Positions 10,312-19,022 of a stretch of 64,000 bases of DNA are shown piece by piece. The notes beneath the pieces are model-generated. The model made no database searches and was not told the origin of the DNA. It was given only the letters and a program-made list of their open reading frames with translations. Numbering within the stretch: position 1 is the stretch's first letter; each line of letters starts with the position of its first letter. The stretch spans positions 48,694 to 112,693 of the forward strand of contig NZ_JANIIC010000032.1 in assembly GCF_024519315.1 (NCBI RefSeq), written 5' to 3'. This stretch comes from Streptomyces malaysiensis subsp. samsunensis (GTDB lineage: Bacteria > Actinomycetota > Actinomycetes > Streptomycetales > Streptomycetaceae). A program made the position numbers and the translations under genes.

Positions 10312-10449
10312 GCGCACTCCTTGCAGCTTTTGCGTAGGAAAACCCTTGACGTCCAGATTTTCCTGGGGTTGGACGGTCCTACCTTGGCACAGAGTGCATT
10401 GATCAGTGAAATAGCTACACTCGGTGGGGTTGATTGGAGGTGGCTATCA
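10312..10449. promoter_or_regulatory. ahpC-oxyR divergent control region
   Basis: This 138-bp intergenic region must hold both promoters and, by analogy with Streptomyces ahpCD/oxyR loci, the OxyR binding site. It is clearly more AT-rich than its flanks (for example the stretch around 10385-10425). I cannot delimit the OxyR box from sequence alone. Confidence 0.6.
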
Positions 10450-11415
10450 GTGGCCGCATCAGCCACACCGGCGGGCAAACCGCGGCAGCCCAGCATTTCC
10501 CAGCTCAGAGGCTTCGCCGCGGTCGCCGAGCAGCTGCACTTCCGCGATGCCGCGGCCGCCATCGGGATGAGCCAGCCCGCGCTCTCGGGCGCCGTCGCGG
10601 CCCTCGAGGAGGCACTCGGTGTCCAGCTGCTCGAGCGTACGACGCGCAAGGTGCTGCTCAGCCCGGCGGGTGAACGGCTGGCGATCCGGGCACGCAGAGT
10701 GCTCGAAGCGGTCGGGGAGCTGCTGGAGGAGGCGGAGGCGGCGCGGGCGCCGTTCACCGGCGTTCTGCGGCTCGGGGTGATCCCGACCGTGGCGCCGTAT
10801 CTGCTGCCGACCGTGCTGCGGCTGGTGCATGACCGCTATCCCCGGCTCGACTTCCAGGTCCATGAGGAGCAGACCGCTTCGCTGCTGGACGGGCTGGCCC
10901 ACGGCCGCCTCGATCTGCTGCTGCTCGCGGTGCCGCTCGGCGCGCCCGGGGTGGTCGAAATGCCGCTGTTCGACGAGGACTTCGTCCTGGTCACACCGCG
11001 CGACCACTGGCTGGGCGGCCGCGACGACATCCCCCGCGAGGCGCTCAAACAGCTGGATCTGCTGCTGCTCGACGAGGGCCACTGCCTGCGTGACCAGGCC
11101 CTGGACATCTGCCGGGAGGCGGGCCGCACCGAGGGCGCCCCGATGACCACCAGCGCCGCCGGGCTCTCCACCCTGGTGCAGTTGGTCGCGGGTGGCCTCG
11201 GGGTGACACTGTTGCCGCGCACCGCGCTCCGGGTGGAGACCGCGCGCAACGACCACCTGGCCACCGGCGACTTCGCCGATCCGGCGCCCGCCCGGCGGAT
11301 CGCCCTGGCCCGGCGGGCGGGCGCGGCGCGCACGGAGGAGTTCGAGGCGTTCGCGGAGGCGCTGCGGGAGGCGCTGCGGCCGCTGCCGGTGCGGGTGGCC
11401 GGCCGGTCCGCCTGA
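10450..11415 (+). CDS. oxyR: LysR-family hydrogen-peroxide regulator OxyR
   Basis: A 321-aa LysR regulator. The N-terminal winged helix (about 15-75) contains FRDAAAAIGMSQPALSGAV. The effector domain has the diagnostic OxyR pair in GHCLRDQALDIC, with Cys212 and Cys221 nine residues apart, matching the redox-switch cysteines Cys199/Cys208 of E. coli OxyR. I chose the GTG at 10450, which follows a GGAGG 10 nt upstream; the open frame extends further 5' but without a comparable start, and the product length then matches the family. It is divergent from ahpC-ahpD, its expected target. The stop codon falls in the first unit of a 26-bp repeat. Confidence 0.95.
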   Translation: MAASATPAGKPRQPSISQLRGFAAVAEQLHFRDAAAAIGMSQPALSGAVAALEEALGVQLLERTTRKVLLSPAGERLAIRARRVLEAVGELLEEAEAARAPFTGVLRLGVIPTVAPYLLPTVLRLVHDRYPRLDFQVHEEQTASLLDGLAHGRLDLLLLAVPLGAPGVVEMPLFDEDFVLVTPRDHWLGGRDDIPREALKQLDLLLLDEGHCLRDQALDICREAGRTEGAPMTTSAAGLSTLVQLVAGGLGVTLLPRTALRVETARNDHLATGDFADPAPARRIALARRAGAARTEEFEAFAEALREALRPLPVRVAGRSA

Positions 11416-11482
11416 ACAGATCCGTCGGTCGGTCCGCCTGAACAGGGTCGTCGGCCGGTCCGCCTGAACAAGGTGGCCGGGC
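11405..11482. repeat. 26-bp tandem repeat, three units, at the 3' end of oxyR
   Basis: Units begin at 11405, 11431 and 11457, each opening with GGTCCGCCTGAACA and then diverging slightly. The oxyR stop codon (TGA) lies inside the first unit, so the repeat probably arose by slippage or duplication of the gene's last codons. Confidence 0.85.
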
Positions 11483-11498
11483 CGCCGGATCGACGCCA

Positions 11499-11534
11499 CC
11501 GGGGGCCGTTCCCATGGCTGGGAACGGCCCCCGG
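11499..11534. terminator. Strong bidirectional terminator between oxyR and the ABC permease
   Basis: A perfect 15-bp stem (11499-11513 with 11520-11534; core GGGGGCCGTTCCC) has a 6-nt loop. It separates convergent genes. Confidence 0.85.
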
Positions 11535-11562
11535 CGTGCCCTGGAGTACCAGGGCAGGGGTG

Positions 11563-13974
11563 CTACTCGGTCCGCAGACCCTCCGGTCGCATCATCCGCC
11601 ACAGCGGCGGCAGGCTGACGAGGGTCACCAGCAGGATGACCCCGCCGCCGATGCCGGTCATGGTGCCGAGCCCGGACCAGTCCACGGCCAGCGGCTGGCC
11701 GACCATCTTCAGCAGCATCACCCCCAGCGCCAGCCCGCCCGCGACCGACAGCGCCAGGCCCAGTACCACCGGGACCGCCGTCTGCCACAGTACGGACCAG
11801 CTGAGCGTGGTGCGCCGGGTGCCGAAGGCCACCAGGACGGACAGCAGCCGCTTGCGCTCGCGGAGTTGCTCCAGGGTGGTCACGATCATGCTGGCCCCGA
11901 TGAGCAGCAGGGTCGCGGTGGCGCCGATGAACAGGGCCTTGCGGATGGCCGAGAACTCATCCGACTGCGAGGTGCTGGAGAGCCGCATGACATCCATCGC
12001 CGGGGAGAGCGCCGCGCTGGTGTTGCGCACATACTCGGTGGCGTCCGGCACCTTCTGGTCCAGCCGGATCATGGCCACCGCCTGGGGGTCCGGCAGGTCG
12101 GCGACGTCGAAGGCGGCGGGGGTGGCGAAGATACCGGTGCGCATGCCTCCGGTCGGGTCCTGCCGGGGCTTCACCTGCGTGGCCGAGCGGGGGATGGTCC
12201 ACAGCTTCTTCTCGCGCAGATCCGGAGTGCCGCCGTCGTGGTAGGCGAGGTTGACCTGGGCGCCCGGTTTGGCGAAGCCCTCCCCTTCCCCGTAGTAGCT
12301 CTGCGAATCGACGAGGAAGACATCGCCGTTCTCGCAGCTGGTGAGGCGGATCACCTCGCGGAGCGAGGGGCAGTCGGCGACGGTGAGGGCCTCTTCCGGG
12401 ACCGACGACGGGTCCTCCTTGCTGGGGCGCACATCGGAGACGTAGTCGTCCGTGACACCGAGCAGATCGCGCACGCCCTTGGTCGCGCGGTACCGCGCGA
12501 AGGCGTCGCGGGCCTCGGCACCGTTGGCCACCGGGACGTTCGCCATCAGCTGGGCGCGGTTCGGGTCCTGGCCGGTCGACTCGGTGTTGTCGGCCTGCAC
12601 GCTGGCGAACAGCATCTGGAGCGCCAGCGCCCCGGCGACGGCGACCGTGATGCCGCTGACCGCGCGCGAGGCGGTGCCGCTGCTGAGCTGGAGCCGGCGG
12701 GTGGCGAGCTGCCAGGGCACCGAGCCCCTGCCGCCGAACCGTTCCACCACGGCCTCGACGACCCAGGGCAGCAGCGCGGTGACGCCGACGAGCACCAGCA
12801 CGGCGCCGGCCGCGGCCTGGTACGCCTTCATATCACCGCCGGCGCTGCCGGCCCCGAAGCCGCCCGCGAGCGGCAGCAGCATGGCCATGCCCAGGAGCGG
12901 CAGCAGCAGCCGCCACCACAGGCGCCGGCGCTTGGGCTTGGCGTTCCGGACCACGCCCAGCGGTTCGATGGCGATACCGCGCAGGGCGATCAGCGTGACC
13001 ATCACGGCCGAGGCGGGCACGGCCGCCGCTATCGCCAGGGCGAGCGGGGCGGACGGCACGATGTCGGAGGCGAAGAAGCTGATGCCCCAGACGTCGACAC
13101 CGCTGACGAGCTCCCGCCCCAGCAGGAACAGCCCGCCGCCGACGGCGAGTCCGAACAGGGCGCCGAAGAGCGACTCACCGGCGGCGATCCGCCGGGTCAT
13201 ATGGATGTCGGCGCCGACCAGCCGCAGGGCGGCCAGCCTCCGGTCGCGCCGCTCACCGCCGAAGCGGGCGGCGGTGGCGATGAAGATGAGCACCGGCAGC
13301 AGCAGCACCACACAGCCCACGATGATCAGCAGCAGCAGCGCCGGGTCCAGGGGCTCGCCCTTGCCCTTGTCGTCGACGCCCCAGTGGTCGATGTGGTAGC
13401 TGGAGTCGACGTGGCCGAACGCCTTCTGGGAGATCCCCGCGTAGTAGGTGAGTTCGGCCGGGCCGGCCAGGCCGCTGTCGCCGATGACCCCGATGGTGCG
13501 GTACGGGAAGCGGTCCCGGAGCAGCTTCCCCTCGTCGGAGGCGAGCAGGTCCTTCAGCGCCGGGGACACCCACATCTCACCGGTGGCCGGGATCCGGTCG
13601 ATACCCGGTGGCCTGGGCGCGGTGCCCTTGCCGTCGGGGGCCATGAGGATGCCCCCGATGTCCTGGTCGCGGTAGGTGGTGCCGCCATTGGTGACGCGGA
13701 GAGTGTCGGGGCCGGGCTTCACCCCGACGCCGAAGCTGAACGCGGAGCGGGCGTCGCCCCGCTCGTTGTGCTGCTGGTACATGGTGGGGACGGAGGAGGC
13801 CAGCAGCAGCAGCGCGACCCCCAGGCCGACGCCCACCGCCGTCATGATCGTCCTGGCCCAGCTCTCCCGGCCGCCGGTGACCGCGAACCGGCCGCCCATG
13901 GCCAGATCGGCGGCCCAGCGGGCGATGGGGACACGGGAGCGTGGCTCCTCCGCCGGGGCGTCCCGGCCGCTCAT
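11563..13974 (-). CDS. FtsX-like ABC transporter permease
   Basis: An 803-aa membrane protein with duplicated FtsX-type halves. There is one N-terminal helix (about 30-52), a large extracytoplasmic region, a cluster of helices in the middle (about 230-480), a second extracytoplasmic region, and three to four C-terminal helices. Large FtsX-fold permeases with MacB-like ATPases export peptides, antibiotics or lipids, or transmit cell-envelope signals. Its start overlaps the ATPase stop by 4 nt, and a PadR regulator opens the operon. Substrate unknown; exporters of this layout in Streptomyces are often linked to envelope or antibiotic stress. Confidence 0.88.
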   Translation of the reverse strand: MSGRDAPAEEPRSRVPIARWAADLAMGGRFAVTGGRESWARTIMTAVGVGLGVALLLLASSVPTMYQQHNERGDARSAFSFGVGVKPGPDTLRVTNGGTTYRDQDIGGILMAPDGKGTAPRPPGIDRIPATGEMWVSPALKDLLASDEGKLLRDRFPYRTIGVIGDSGLAGPAELTYYAGISQKAFGHVDSSYHIDHWGVDDKGKGEPLDPALLLLIIVGCVVLLLPVLIFIATAARFGGERRDRRLAALRLVGADIHMTRRIAAGESLFGALFGLAVGGGLFLLGRELVSGVDVWGISFFASDIVPSAPLALAIAAAVPASAVMVTLIALRGIAIEPLGVVRNAKPKRRRLWWRLLLPLLGMAMLLPLAGGFGAGSAGGDMKAYQAAAGAVLVLVGVTALLPWVVEAVVERFGGRGSVPWQLATRRLQLSSGTASRAVSGITVAVAGALALQMLFASVQADNTESTGQDPNRAQLMANVPVANGAEARDAFARYRATKGVRDLLGVTDDYVSDVRPSKEDPSSVPEEALTVADCPSLREVIRLTSCENGDVFLVDSQSYYGEGEGFAKPGAQVNLAYHDGGTPDLREKKLWTIPRSATQVKPRQDPTGGMRTGIFATPAAFDVADLPDPQAVAMIRLDQKVPDATEYVRNTSAALSPAMDVMRLSSTSQSDEFSAIRKALFIGATATLLLIGASMIVTTLEQLRERKRLLSVLVAFGTRRTTLSWSVLWQTAVPVVLGLALSVAGGLALGVMLLKMVGQPLAVDWSGLGTMTGIGGGVILLVTLVSLPPLWRMMRPEGLRTE

Positions 13975-14657
13975 CGGACGCCCGCCATATCCCTGGCCTT
14001 GCCGTCGCGGACGACGACCTCGCGGTCGGAGTAGGCGGCGACCCGGGCCTCATGGGTGACCAGGACCACGGCGGTCCGGGCCTCCCGGGCGGCCTCGGTC
14101 AGCAGCTCCATCACCCGCTCCCCGTTGAGCGAGTCCAGTGCGCCGGTCGGCTCATCGGCGAACAGCACCCGCGGCCCGGTGACCAGCGACCGGGCAACGG
14201 CGACCCGCTGCCCCTGGCCGCCGGAGACCTCGCCGGGCCGCTTGTGCGCCACATCGGCGACCTCCAGCCGCTCCATCCAGGCCGACGCCCGGGACTCGGC
14301 CTCCTTGCGCTTGACGCCGTTCAGCCGCAGCGGCAGCGCGACGTTCTCGCTACAGCTCAACTCGGGGACGAGCTGGCCGAACTGGAAGACGAAGCCGAAC
14401 TCACCGCGGCGCAGACCGCTGCGCCCGGTGTCCGACATGGCGGTCAGCTCGCGCCCGTTGTAGTGGACGGAGCCGGAGTCCGGCTTCACGATTCCGGCCA
14501 GGCAGTGCAGCAGCGTCGACTTGCCCGAGCCGGAGGGGCCCATGACGGCGACGACCTCGCCGGGGTGGATGGAGAAGTCCGCGCCGTCCAGGGCGGGGGT
14601 GTGACCGTACGTCTTGTGCAGCGACGTGGCGATCAGCAAGGAGCCTGCCGGGGTCAT
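13971..14657 (-). CDS. ABC transporter ATP-binding protein (MacB/LolD type)
   Basis: A 228-aa ATPase with Walker A GPSGSGKST, signature VSGGQGQR, Walker B VLFADEPTGALD and an H-loop (LVTHEARV). It resembles the MacB/LolD/FtsE class that serves FtsX-fold permeases. I placed the start at the ATG at 14657 because it overlaps the PadR stop (ATGA); the reading frame extends upstream but only through the padR gene. It overlaps the permease gene by 4 nt. Confidence 0.93.
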   Translation of the reverse strand: MTPAGSLLIATSLHKTYGHTPALDGADFSIHPGEVVAVMGPSGSGKSTLLHCLAGIVKPDSGSVHYNGRELTAMSDTGRSGLRRGEFGFVFQFGQLVPELSCSENVALPLRLNGVKRKEAESRASAWMERLEVADVAHKRPGEVSGGQGQRVAVARSLVTGPRVLFADEPTGALDSLNGERVMELLTEAAREARTAVVLVTHEARVAAYSDREVVVRDGKARDMAGVR

Positions 14658-15178
14658 GAACGCACCGCCTTGGCGAGTTGGCCGAGGCGGGCAGCGGTGA
14701 GTTCGAGCCAGCGCAGATCGGCCTCGAGGTGGAAGAGGGCGTGGTCGCATATGAGTTGGTCGCTGAGGTCGCCGCCGCGCTTGCGCTGGGTCAGCTCGCG
14801 CATCAGCCGCAGATGTTCGGCGCGCTGGACGTCGAGGAGATCGCCCGCGTCGCGCCCGGTGAGCAGGGCGATGACGACCTTGGTGTAGAGGACCGACTGG
14901 AGGTAGGGCTCGGGCTTCTCGGGCTGGATGAGCCAGTGCTCCACATCGGTGATGCCCGCGTCGGTGATGGCGTAGCGCTTGCGCTCCGGGCCACCGCCGT
15001 GCTCGATGCCGTCGACCTCCACCAGGCCGTTCTTCAGGAGCCGGGACATGGTCGAGTAGACCTGCCCATAGTGCAGCGGGCGGTCGTGTCCGAATCTTTC
15101 GTCGAAGGCTCGCTTGAGGTCGTAGCCGTGGCGCGGGCCGCCCTCGAGGAGTCCGAGCAGGGTGTGGCCAATTGACAT
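14654..15178 (-). CDS. PadR-family transcriptional regulator
   Basis: A 174-aa PadR protein. It has an N-terminal winged helix (about 5-80: ALLGLLEGGPRHGYDLKRAF-like opening, then YSTMSRLLKNGLVE) and a C-terminal helical dimerisation domain (Vir_act_alpha type, about 90-170). It opens the operon padR - ATPase - permease, with 4-nt overlaps throughout, and presumably represses it. The start is the ATG at 15178; a GTG at 15187 is possible. An imperfect inverted repeat lies directly upstream. Confidence 0.92.
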   Translation of the reverse strand: MSIGHTLLGLLEGGPRHGYDLKRAFDERFGHDRPLHYGQVYSTMSRLLKNGLVEVDGIEHGGGPERKRYAITDAGITDVEHWLIQPEKPEPYLQSVLYTKVVIALLTGRDAGDLLDVQRAEHLRLMRELTQRKRGGDLSDQLICDHALFHLEADLRWLELTAARLGQLAKAVRS

Positions 15179-15186
15179 GCCCAGCA

Positions 15187-15218
15187 CTCTACACCATGCG
15201 TATACCTGGAGTGTATAG
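15187..15218. promoter_or_regulatory. Probable operator/promoter of the padR-ABC operon
   Basis: CTCTACAC and GTGTATAG form 8-nt arms with one mismatch, separated by 16 nt, just upstream of padR. AT-rich TATAC lies between them. PadR proteins bind inverted repeats with an 8-16 nt centre, so autoregulation at this site is likely. Confidence 0.55.
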
Positions 15219-15265
15219 CTGCGCTGAGATCTGCGTTACCGCAGGTCAGGGCGGTGTGGCCGGGA

Positions 15266-15565
15266 TCAGGGCTGGTTCGGCGTACGGCTGCCATCCTCGG
15301 GGCCCTCGGGGTGGCCCGAACCCTCGGCGCCCTCGGCGGGCCGCCGCGGCGGGCGGCCCCGGCGCGGGATCGGGCGCGCCGCGCCGGGCAGCCGGCCCGC
15401 GTCCGCGAGCGCCTTGCGCAGCAGGAACTCGATCTGCGCGTTGGCGCTGCGGAGTTCGTCGTCGGCCCAGCGCGCGAGGGCGTCATGGACGGCCGGGTCG
15501 AGCCGCAGCAGCATCTGCTTGCGCTGCCGCGGCTGCCGCGGCTTGCGCCCGCTCTCGTCCGTCAC
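15266..15565 (-). CDS. Ribbon-helix-helix-like small protein coupled to the SPFH gene
   Basis: A 99-aa basic protein. Residues about 10-50 (KQMLLRLDPAVHDALARW, then ELRSANAQIEFLLRKAL) look like the strand-helix-helix of Arc/MetJ-type DNA-binding domains. The tail is rich in Pro, Arg and Gly and probably disordered. The GTG start overlaps the stop of the SPFH gene (GTGA), so it is translated with it. The domain call is from pattern only. Confidence 0.75.
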   Translation of the reverse strand: MTDESGRKPRQPRQRKQMLLRLDPAVHDALARWADDELRSANAQIEFLLRKALADAGRLPGAARPIPRRGRPPRRPAEGAEGSGHPEGPEDGSRTPNQP

Positions 15566-16518
15566 TGGTACAGCGTGCCGGTGTTCAGTACGGGCTGCGG
15601 GGAGCGGTCCCCGCACAGCACCACCATCAGATTGCTGACCATCGCGGCCTTGCGCTCCTCGTCCAGCGTCACGATCTCCTCCTCGGTGATCCGTGCCAGC
15701 GCCGCCTCGACCATGCCGACCGCGCCGTCCACGATCTGCCGCCGCGCGGCCACCACCGCGCCCGCCTGCTGGCGCTGGAGCATCGCGGAGGCGATCTCCG
15801 GGGCGTAGGCGAGGTGGGTGAAGCGCGATTCGATGATGCGGACCCCGGCCGCCTCGACCCGGGCGTGCAGTTCGATGGCGAGCTTCTCGGTGATCTCCTC
15901 GGCGTTGCCGCGCAGCGAGAGGGCGTCCTCCTCATGGGCGTCGTACGGGTACTCGATGGCGATGTGCCGCACCGCGGCCTCGGTCTGGGTGGCGACGAAC
16001 TCCAGGAAGTCGTCCACCTCGAACATCGCCTGGGCGGTGTCCTCGACCTTCCAGACGACGACCGCGGCCAGCTCGATCGGGTTGCCGTAGGCGTCGTTGA
16101 CCTTGAGCACCGCGGTCTCGTGGTTGCGCACCCGGGTGGAGATCTTCTCGCGGCTGGTGAGCGGGTTCACCCAACGCAGCCCGTCGGTGCGGATGGTGCC
16201 GCGGTAGCGGCCGAAGAGCTGGACCACCCGGGCCTCACCGGGCGCGATGGTGTTGAGGCCGCACATGGTGAGGATCGCGGCGAGGATCACCACGATCCCG
16301 GAGACGATCAGCAGCGTGGACCAGGCGCCCTTGTGCTCGGCGGCGACCGCGGCCCCGGCGAGGATCAGGCCGACGCCGCCCGCGAGTCCGGCCAGGCCCC
16401 CGAGCAGGGCCAGCCCGCCGCTGACGTTGCGCGCGGGCCGCTCCCGGACCCGCGGCTCGGGAAGGGGCGGTATGTCGGCCTGGTCGGTGATGCCGTCGGT
16501 GGAGATGGTGTCGGACAT
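15562..16518 (-). CDS. SPFH (band 7/prohibitin-like) membrane protein
   Basis: A 318-aa protein with a short acidic N-terminus, two adjacent hydrophobic helices (about 40-95) and an SPFH domain (about 105-290). The domain carries the family-typical IAPGEARVVQLFGRYRGTIR entry and the RITEEEIVTLDEERKAAMVSN end. Such proteins form oligomeric membrane scaffolds. The ATG at 16518 follows a GGGGAG site; an extension to 16566 has none. It is followed by an overlapping ribbon-helix-helix-like gene. Confidence 0.92.
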   Translation of the reverse strand: MSDTISTDGITDQADIPPLPEPRVRERPARNVSGGLALLGGLAGLAGGVGLILAGAAVAAEHKGAWSTLLIVSGIVVILAAILTMCGLNTIAPGEARVVQLFGRYRGTIRTDGLRWVNPLTSREKISTRVRNHETAVLKVNDAYGNPIELAAVVVWKVEDTAQAMFEVDDFLEFVATQTEAAVRHIAIEYPYDAHEEDALSLRGNAEEITEKLAIELHARVEAAGVRIIESRFTHLAYAPEIASAMLQRQQAGAVVAARRQIVDGAVGMVEAALARITEEEIVTLDEERKAAMVSNLMVVLCGDRSPQPVLNTGTLYQ

Positions 16519-16709
16519 GGAGGGCTCCCCGTTCACTCGATGGTATCTAGCAAAGTGATAGCACATTTAGCGCCCCTGGCAACCCTTGGCACCCGTAAGC
16601 CGTCAGTTCCCTTGGAGTGGGTGCTTTTTGTCACCTTCGGAAAAAGCTAGATCGATGGGCATTTGAGGGTTGTTGCGGTGTTAGCTTCATGAGCTGACCT
16701 GGGGGGCTT

Positions 16710-16739
16710 ATGGACTGGAGCGGCGGGGGCGATGGGTAG
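16710..16739 (+). CDS. Possible 9-codon leader peptide overlapping the PBP start
   Basis: ATG at 16710 follows a GGGGGG tract 4 nt upstream and opens a short frame encoding MDWSGGGDG. Its TAG stop (16737-16739) lies within the first codons of the penicillin-binding protein gene (ATG at 16732). The leader's ribosome-binding site is much better than anything before 16732, so translation of the PBP may be coupled to it. Inference only. Confidence 0.35.
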   Translation: MDWSGGGDG

Positions 16740-18957
16740 AGCGGAAGAGCGACGCGCGCGGCAGAAGGGCGCTCGCAGAGCCAAGCGGGCGGCGAAGGCG
16801 GGGGGCATACGCCGCTTCTTCACCTGGAAGTGGGTGCTGGGGTACGTCCTGGGACTTGGCGTGCTGCTCGTCGGGGCGTTCTTCCTCCTCTATCTGTTGG
16901 TCGAGGTTCCGTCCGCCAACGCCGCGGCCAAGGCCGAGGCCAACATCTACAAGTACGGCGACGGCACGATCATGGCGAAGACGGGTGACGTCAACCGTGA
17001 GTCCGTACCGCTGTCCAAGATTCCCAAGAAGGTGCAGCACACCTTTGTCGCCGCCGAGAACAAGGACTTCTACGGCGACTCCGGCGTCTCGTTCACCGGC
17101 ACCGCCCGCGGTCTCATCAACACCGCTCTGGGCCGGGGCAAGCAGGGTGGCTCCACCATCACCCAGCAGTACGTCAAGAACTACTACCTGAGCCAGGAAC
17201 AGACCGTCAGCCGCAAGCTGAAGGAACTGGTGATCTCGCTCAAGGTCGACCAGCAGAAGTCCAAGGACTACATCCTCGCGGGCTACATCAACACCAGCTA
17301 CTACGGCCGCGGCGCCTACGGCATCCAGGCGGCCGCCCGCGCGTACTACAACAAGGACGTCGAGGACCTCAGCGTCGAGCAGGGCGCCTATCTCGCGTCG
17401 GTGCTCCAGGCGCCCAGCCAGTACGACTGGTCGGCGGCGGGCCCCAACGGCAAGCGGCAGGTGCAGGCCCGCTGGAACTACGTCCTCGACAACATGGTCG
17501 AGAAGGACTGGCTGTCCAAGAGCGAGCGCGAGGGCATGAAGTTCGATGTCCCGGTCCCGCCGCGGCCCATCCCCGGACGCGACGGCCAGGCCGGATATCT
17601 CATCGACGCCGCCAACAAGGAGCTGATCAAGGCCGGGGTCTCCGAGAACGAGATCGAGGCCGGCGGCTGGACGATCACCCTCAACATCGACAAGAAGAAG
17701 CAGAAGGCGCTGGAGAAGGCGGTCCGCACCGAGCTGACGGACAAACTGGACCCCAAGAAGCGCAAGGTCGACAAGTACGCCCAGGTCGGCGCGGTCTCGG
17801 TGGATCCGGAGTCCGGCGGTGTAGTGGCGATGTACGGCGGCACGGGCTACACCGAGCACTACTTCAACAACGCCCTCCGTGAGGACTACCAGCCCGCCTC
17901 CACCTTCAAACCGCTGATCCTGGCCTCAGGGCTGGAGCACGGCTCCACCACGCAGGACGGCACGCCGGTCACGGCGAGCACCATGTACGACGGCACCAGC
18001 AGACGGCCCGTCAAGGGCTCGCTCACCGGCTTCGCCCCGCCGAACGAGGACAACAAGTCCTACGGTCCCATCTCCGTCCAGAAGGCGATGAACAACTCCG
18101 TCAACTCCGTCTTCGCGCAGATGGCGGTGGACGTGGGCCTGGACAAGGTGAAGAGCACCGCCATCGACCTCGGTATGAACAAGGACGCGGGCGGCTTCGA
18201 CGTGCGCCCCGCGATGTCGCTGGGCGTGATGGGCGCCAGCCCGCGCGACATGGCCGGGGTCTACGCGACCCTCGACAACCATGGCAAGAAGGTCACCCCG
18301 GCGATCGTGAAGTCCGCCGAGAAGGGCGATGAGCGGCCCGAGTTGCCCGATCCCACCAACGGCCAGGCGATCAGCCGTGGCGCCGCCGACTCCGTCACCT
18401 CCGTCCTCACCGGGGTGGTCGACGACGGCACCGGCCAGGCGGTGCGCCAGCAGGGCCAGGCGGTCGCGGGCAAGACCGGCACCTCCGACGACAACAAGTC
18501 GGCCTGGTTCTCCGGCTACACCCCGGACCTGGTGACCTCCGTCGGGATGTTCGGCGAGGGCGAGAAGAAGCAGGTCTCGCTCAAGGGCACCGCGGGCGGC
18601 GGCCGCGTCAACGGCGGTGACTTCCCGGCCAGGATCTGGGCCGCGTACACCGAGTCCGCGCTGAGCGGCGAGAAGGCATCGAAGTTCGACCTGGACACCG
18701 ACATGGGGGCGGCGGTCAAGCCTCCCCCGTCGCCGAGTTCGAGCGACACCTCCCAGTCGCCGTCCTCCAGCCCGTCGGCGAGCGAGTCCGCCAGCGAGTC
18801 GCCCTCGTCGTCCCCGTCGGCCAGTGAGTCCAGCAGCGAGTCGCCGAGCGCCTCGTCGTCGGCATCGCCCTCGGGCGACGCCGACTCCCCGAGCCCGCCC
18901 GACCCGTCGAATTCGGCGTCGGACGAAGGCGATCCCCTCCGCAGAGACCAGGAGTGA
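16732..18957 (+). CDS. Bifunctional class A penicillin-binding protein
   Basis: A 741-aa peptidoglycan synthase. It has a short basic cytoplasmic N-terminus, one membrane helix (about 38-63), a GT51 glycosyltransferase domain (about 80-260; catalytic Glu109 in AAENKDFYG, then GGSTITQQY), and a transpeptidase domain (about 345-660). The transpeptidase has Ser390-x-x-Lys393 in ASTFKPL, Ser456-Val-Asn458, and Lys581-Thr-Gly-Thr. The last 80 residues are a Ser/Pro/Glu-rich low-complexity tail, probably wall-exposed. No PASTA repeats. It is monocistronic, with a strong hairpin after the stop. Confidence 0.95.
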   Translation: MGRAEERRARQKGARRAKRAAKAGGIRRFFTWKWVLGYVLGLGVLLVGAFFLLYLLVEVPSANAAAKAEANIYKYGDGTIMAKTGDVNRESVPLSKIPKKVQHTFVAAENKDFYGDSGVSFTGTARGLINTALGRGKQGGSTITQQYVKNYYLSQEQTVSRKLKELVISLKVDQQKSKDYILAGYINTSYYGRGAYGIQAAARAYYNKDVEDLSVEQGAYLASVLQAPSQYDWSAAGPNGKRQVQARWNYVLDNMVEKDWLSKSEREGMKFDVPVPPRPIPGRDGQAGYLIDAANKELIKAGVSENEIEAGGWTITLNIDKKKQKALEKAVRTELTDKLDPKKRKVDKYAQVGAVSVDPESGGVVAMYGGTGYTEHYFNNALREDYQPASTFKPLILASGLEHGSTTQDGTPVTASTMYDGTSRRPVKGSLTGFAPPNEDNKSYGPISVQKAMNNSVNSVFAQMAVDVGLDKVKSTAIDLGMNKDAGGFDVRPAMSLGVMGASPRDMAGVYATLDNHGKKVTPAIVKSAEKGDERPELPDPTNGQAISRGAADSVTSVLTGVVDDGTGQAVRQQGQAVAGKTGTSDDNKSAWFSGYTPDLVTSVGMFGEGEKKQVSLKGTAGGGRVNGGDFPARIWAAYTESALSGEKASKFDLDTDMGAAVKPPPSPSSSDTSQSPSSSPSASESASESPSSSPSASESSSESPSASSSASPSGDADSPSPPDPSNSASDEGDPLRRDQE

Positions 18958-18961
18958 CGAC

Positions 18962-18997
18962 CCGGGGCGGGCGTGCCCACGGGCACGTCCGCCCCGG
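18962..18997 (+). terminator. Terminator after the penicillin-binding protein gene
   Basis: A 16-bp stem with one G-T wobble (18962-18977 with 18982-18997; CCGGGGCGGGCGTGCC arm) and a 4-nt loop starts 5 nt after the PBP stop. It also faces the convergent permease gene. Confidence 0.85.
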
Positions 18998-19022
18998 ACC
19001 GTACCGGTGTGCGGGCAGAGGT

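Noticed and set aside
11473..14034. 853-codon open frame on the plus strand
   Set aside because: Complement of the ABC permease and ATPase genes, which have clear motifs; the protein is low-complexity Gly/His/Arg.
16640..16700. Possible promoter upstream of the PBP gene
   Set aside because: The region is AT-richer but I could not find a -35/-10 pair with proper spacing that I would defend.
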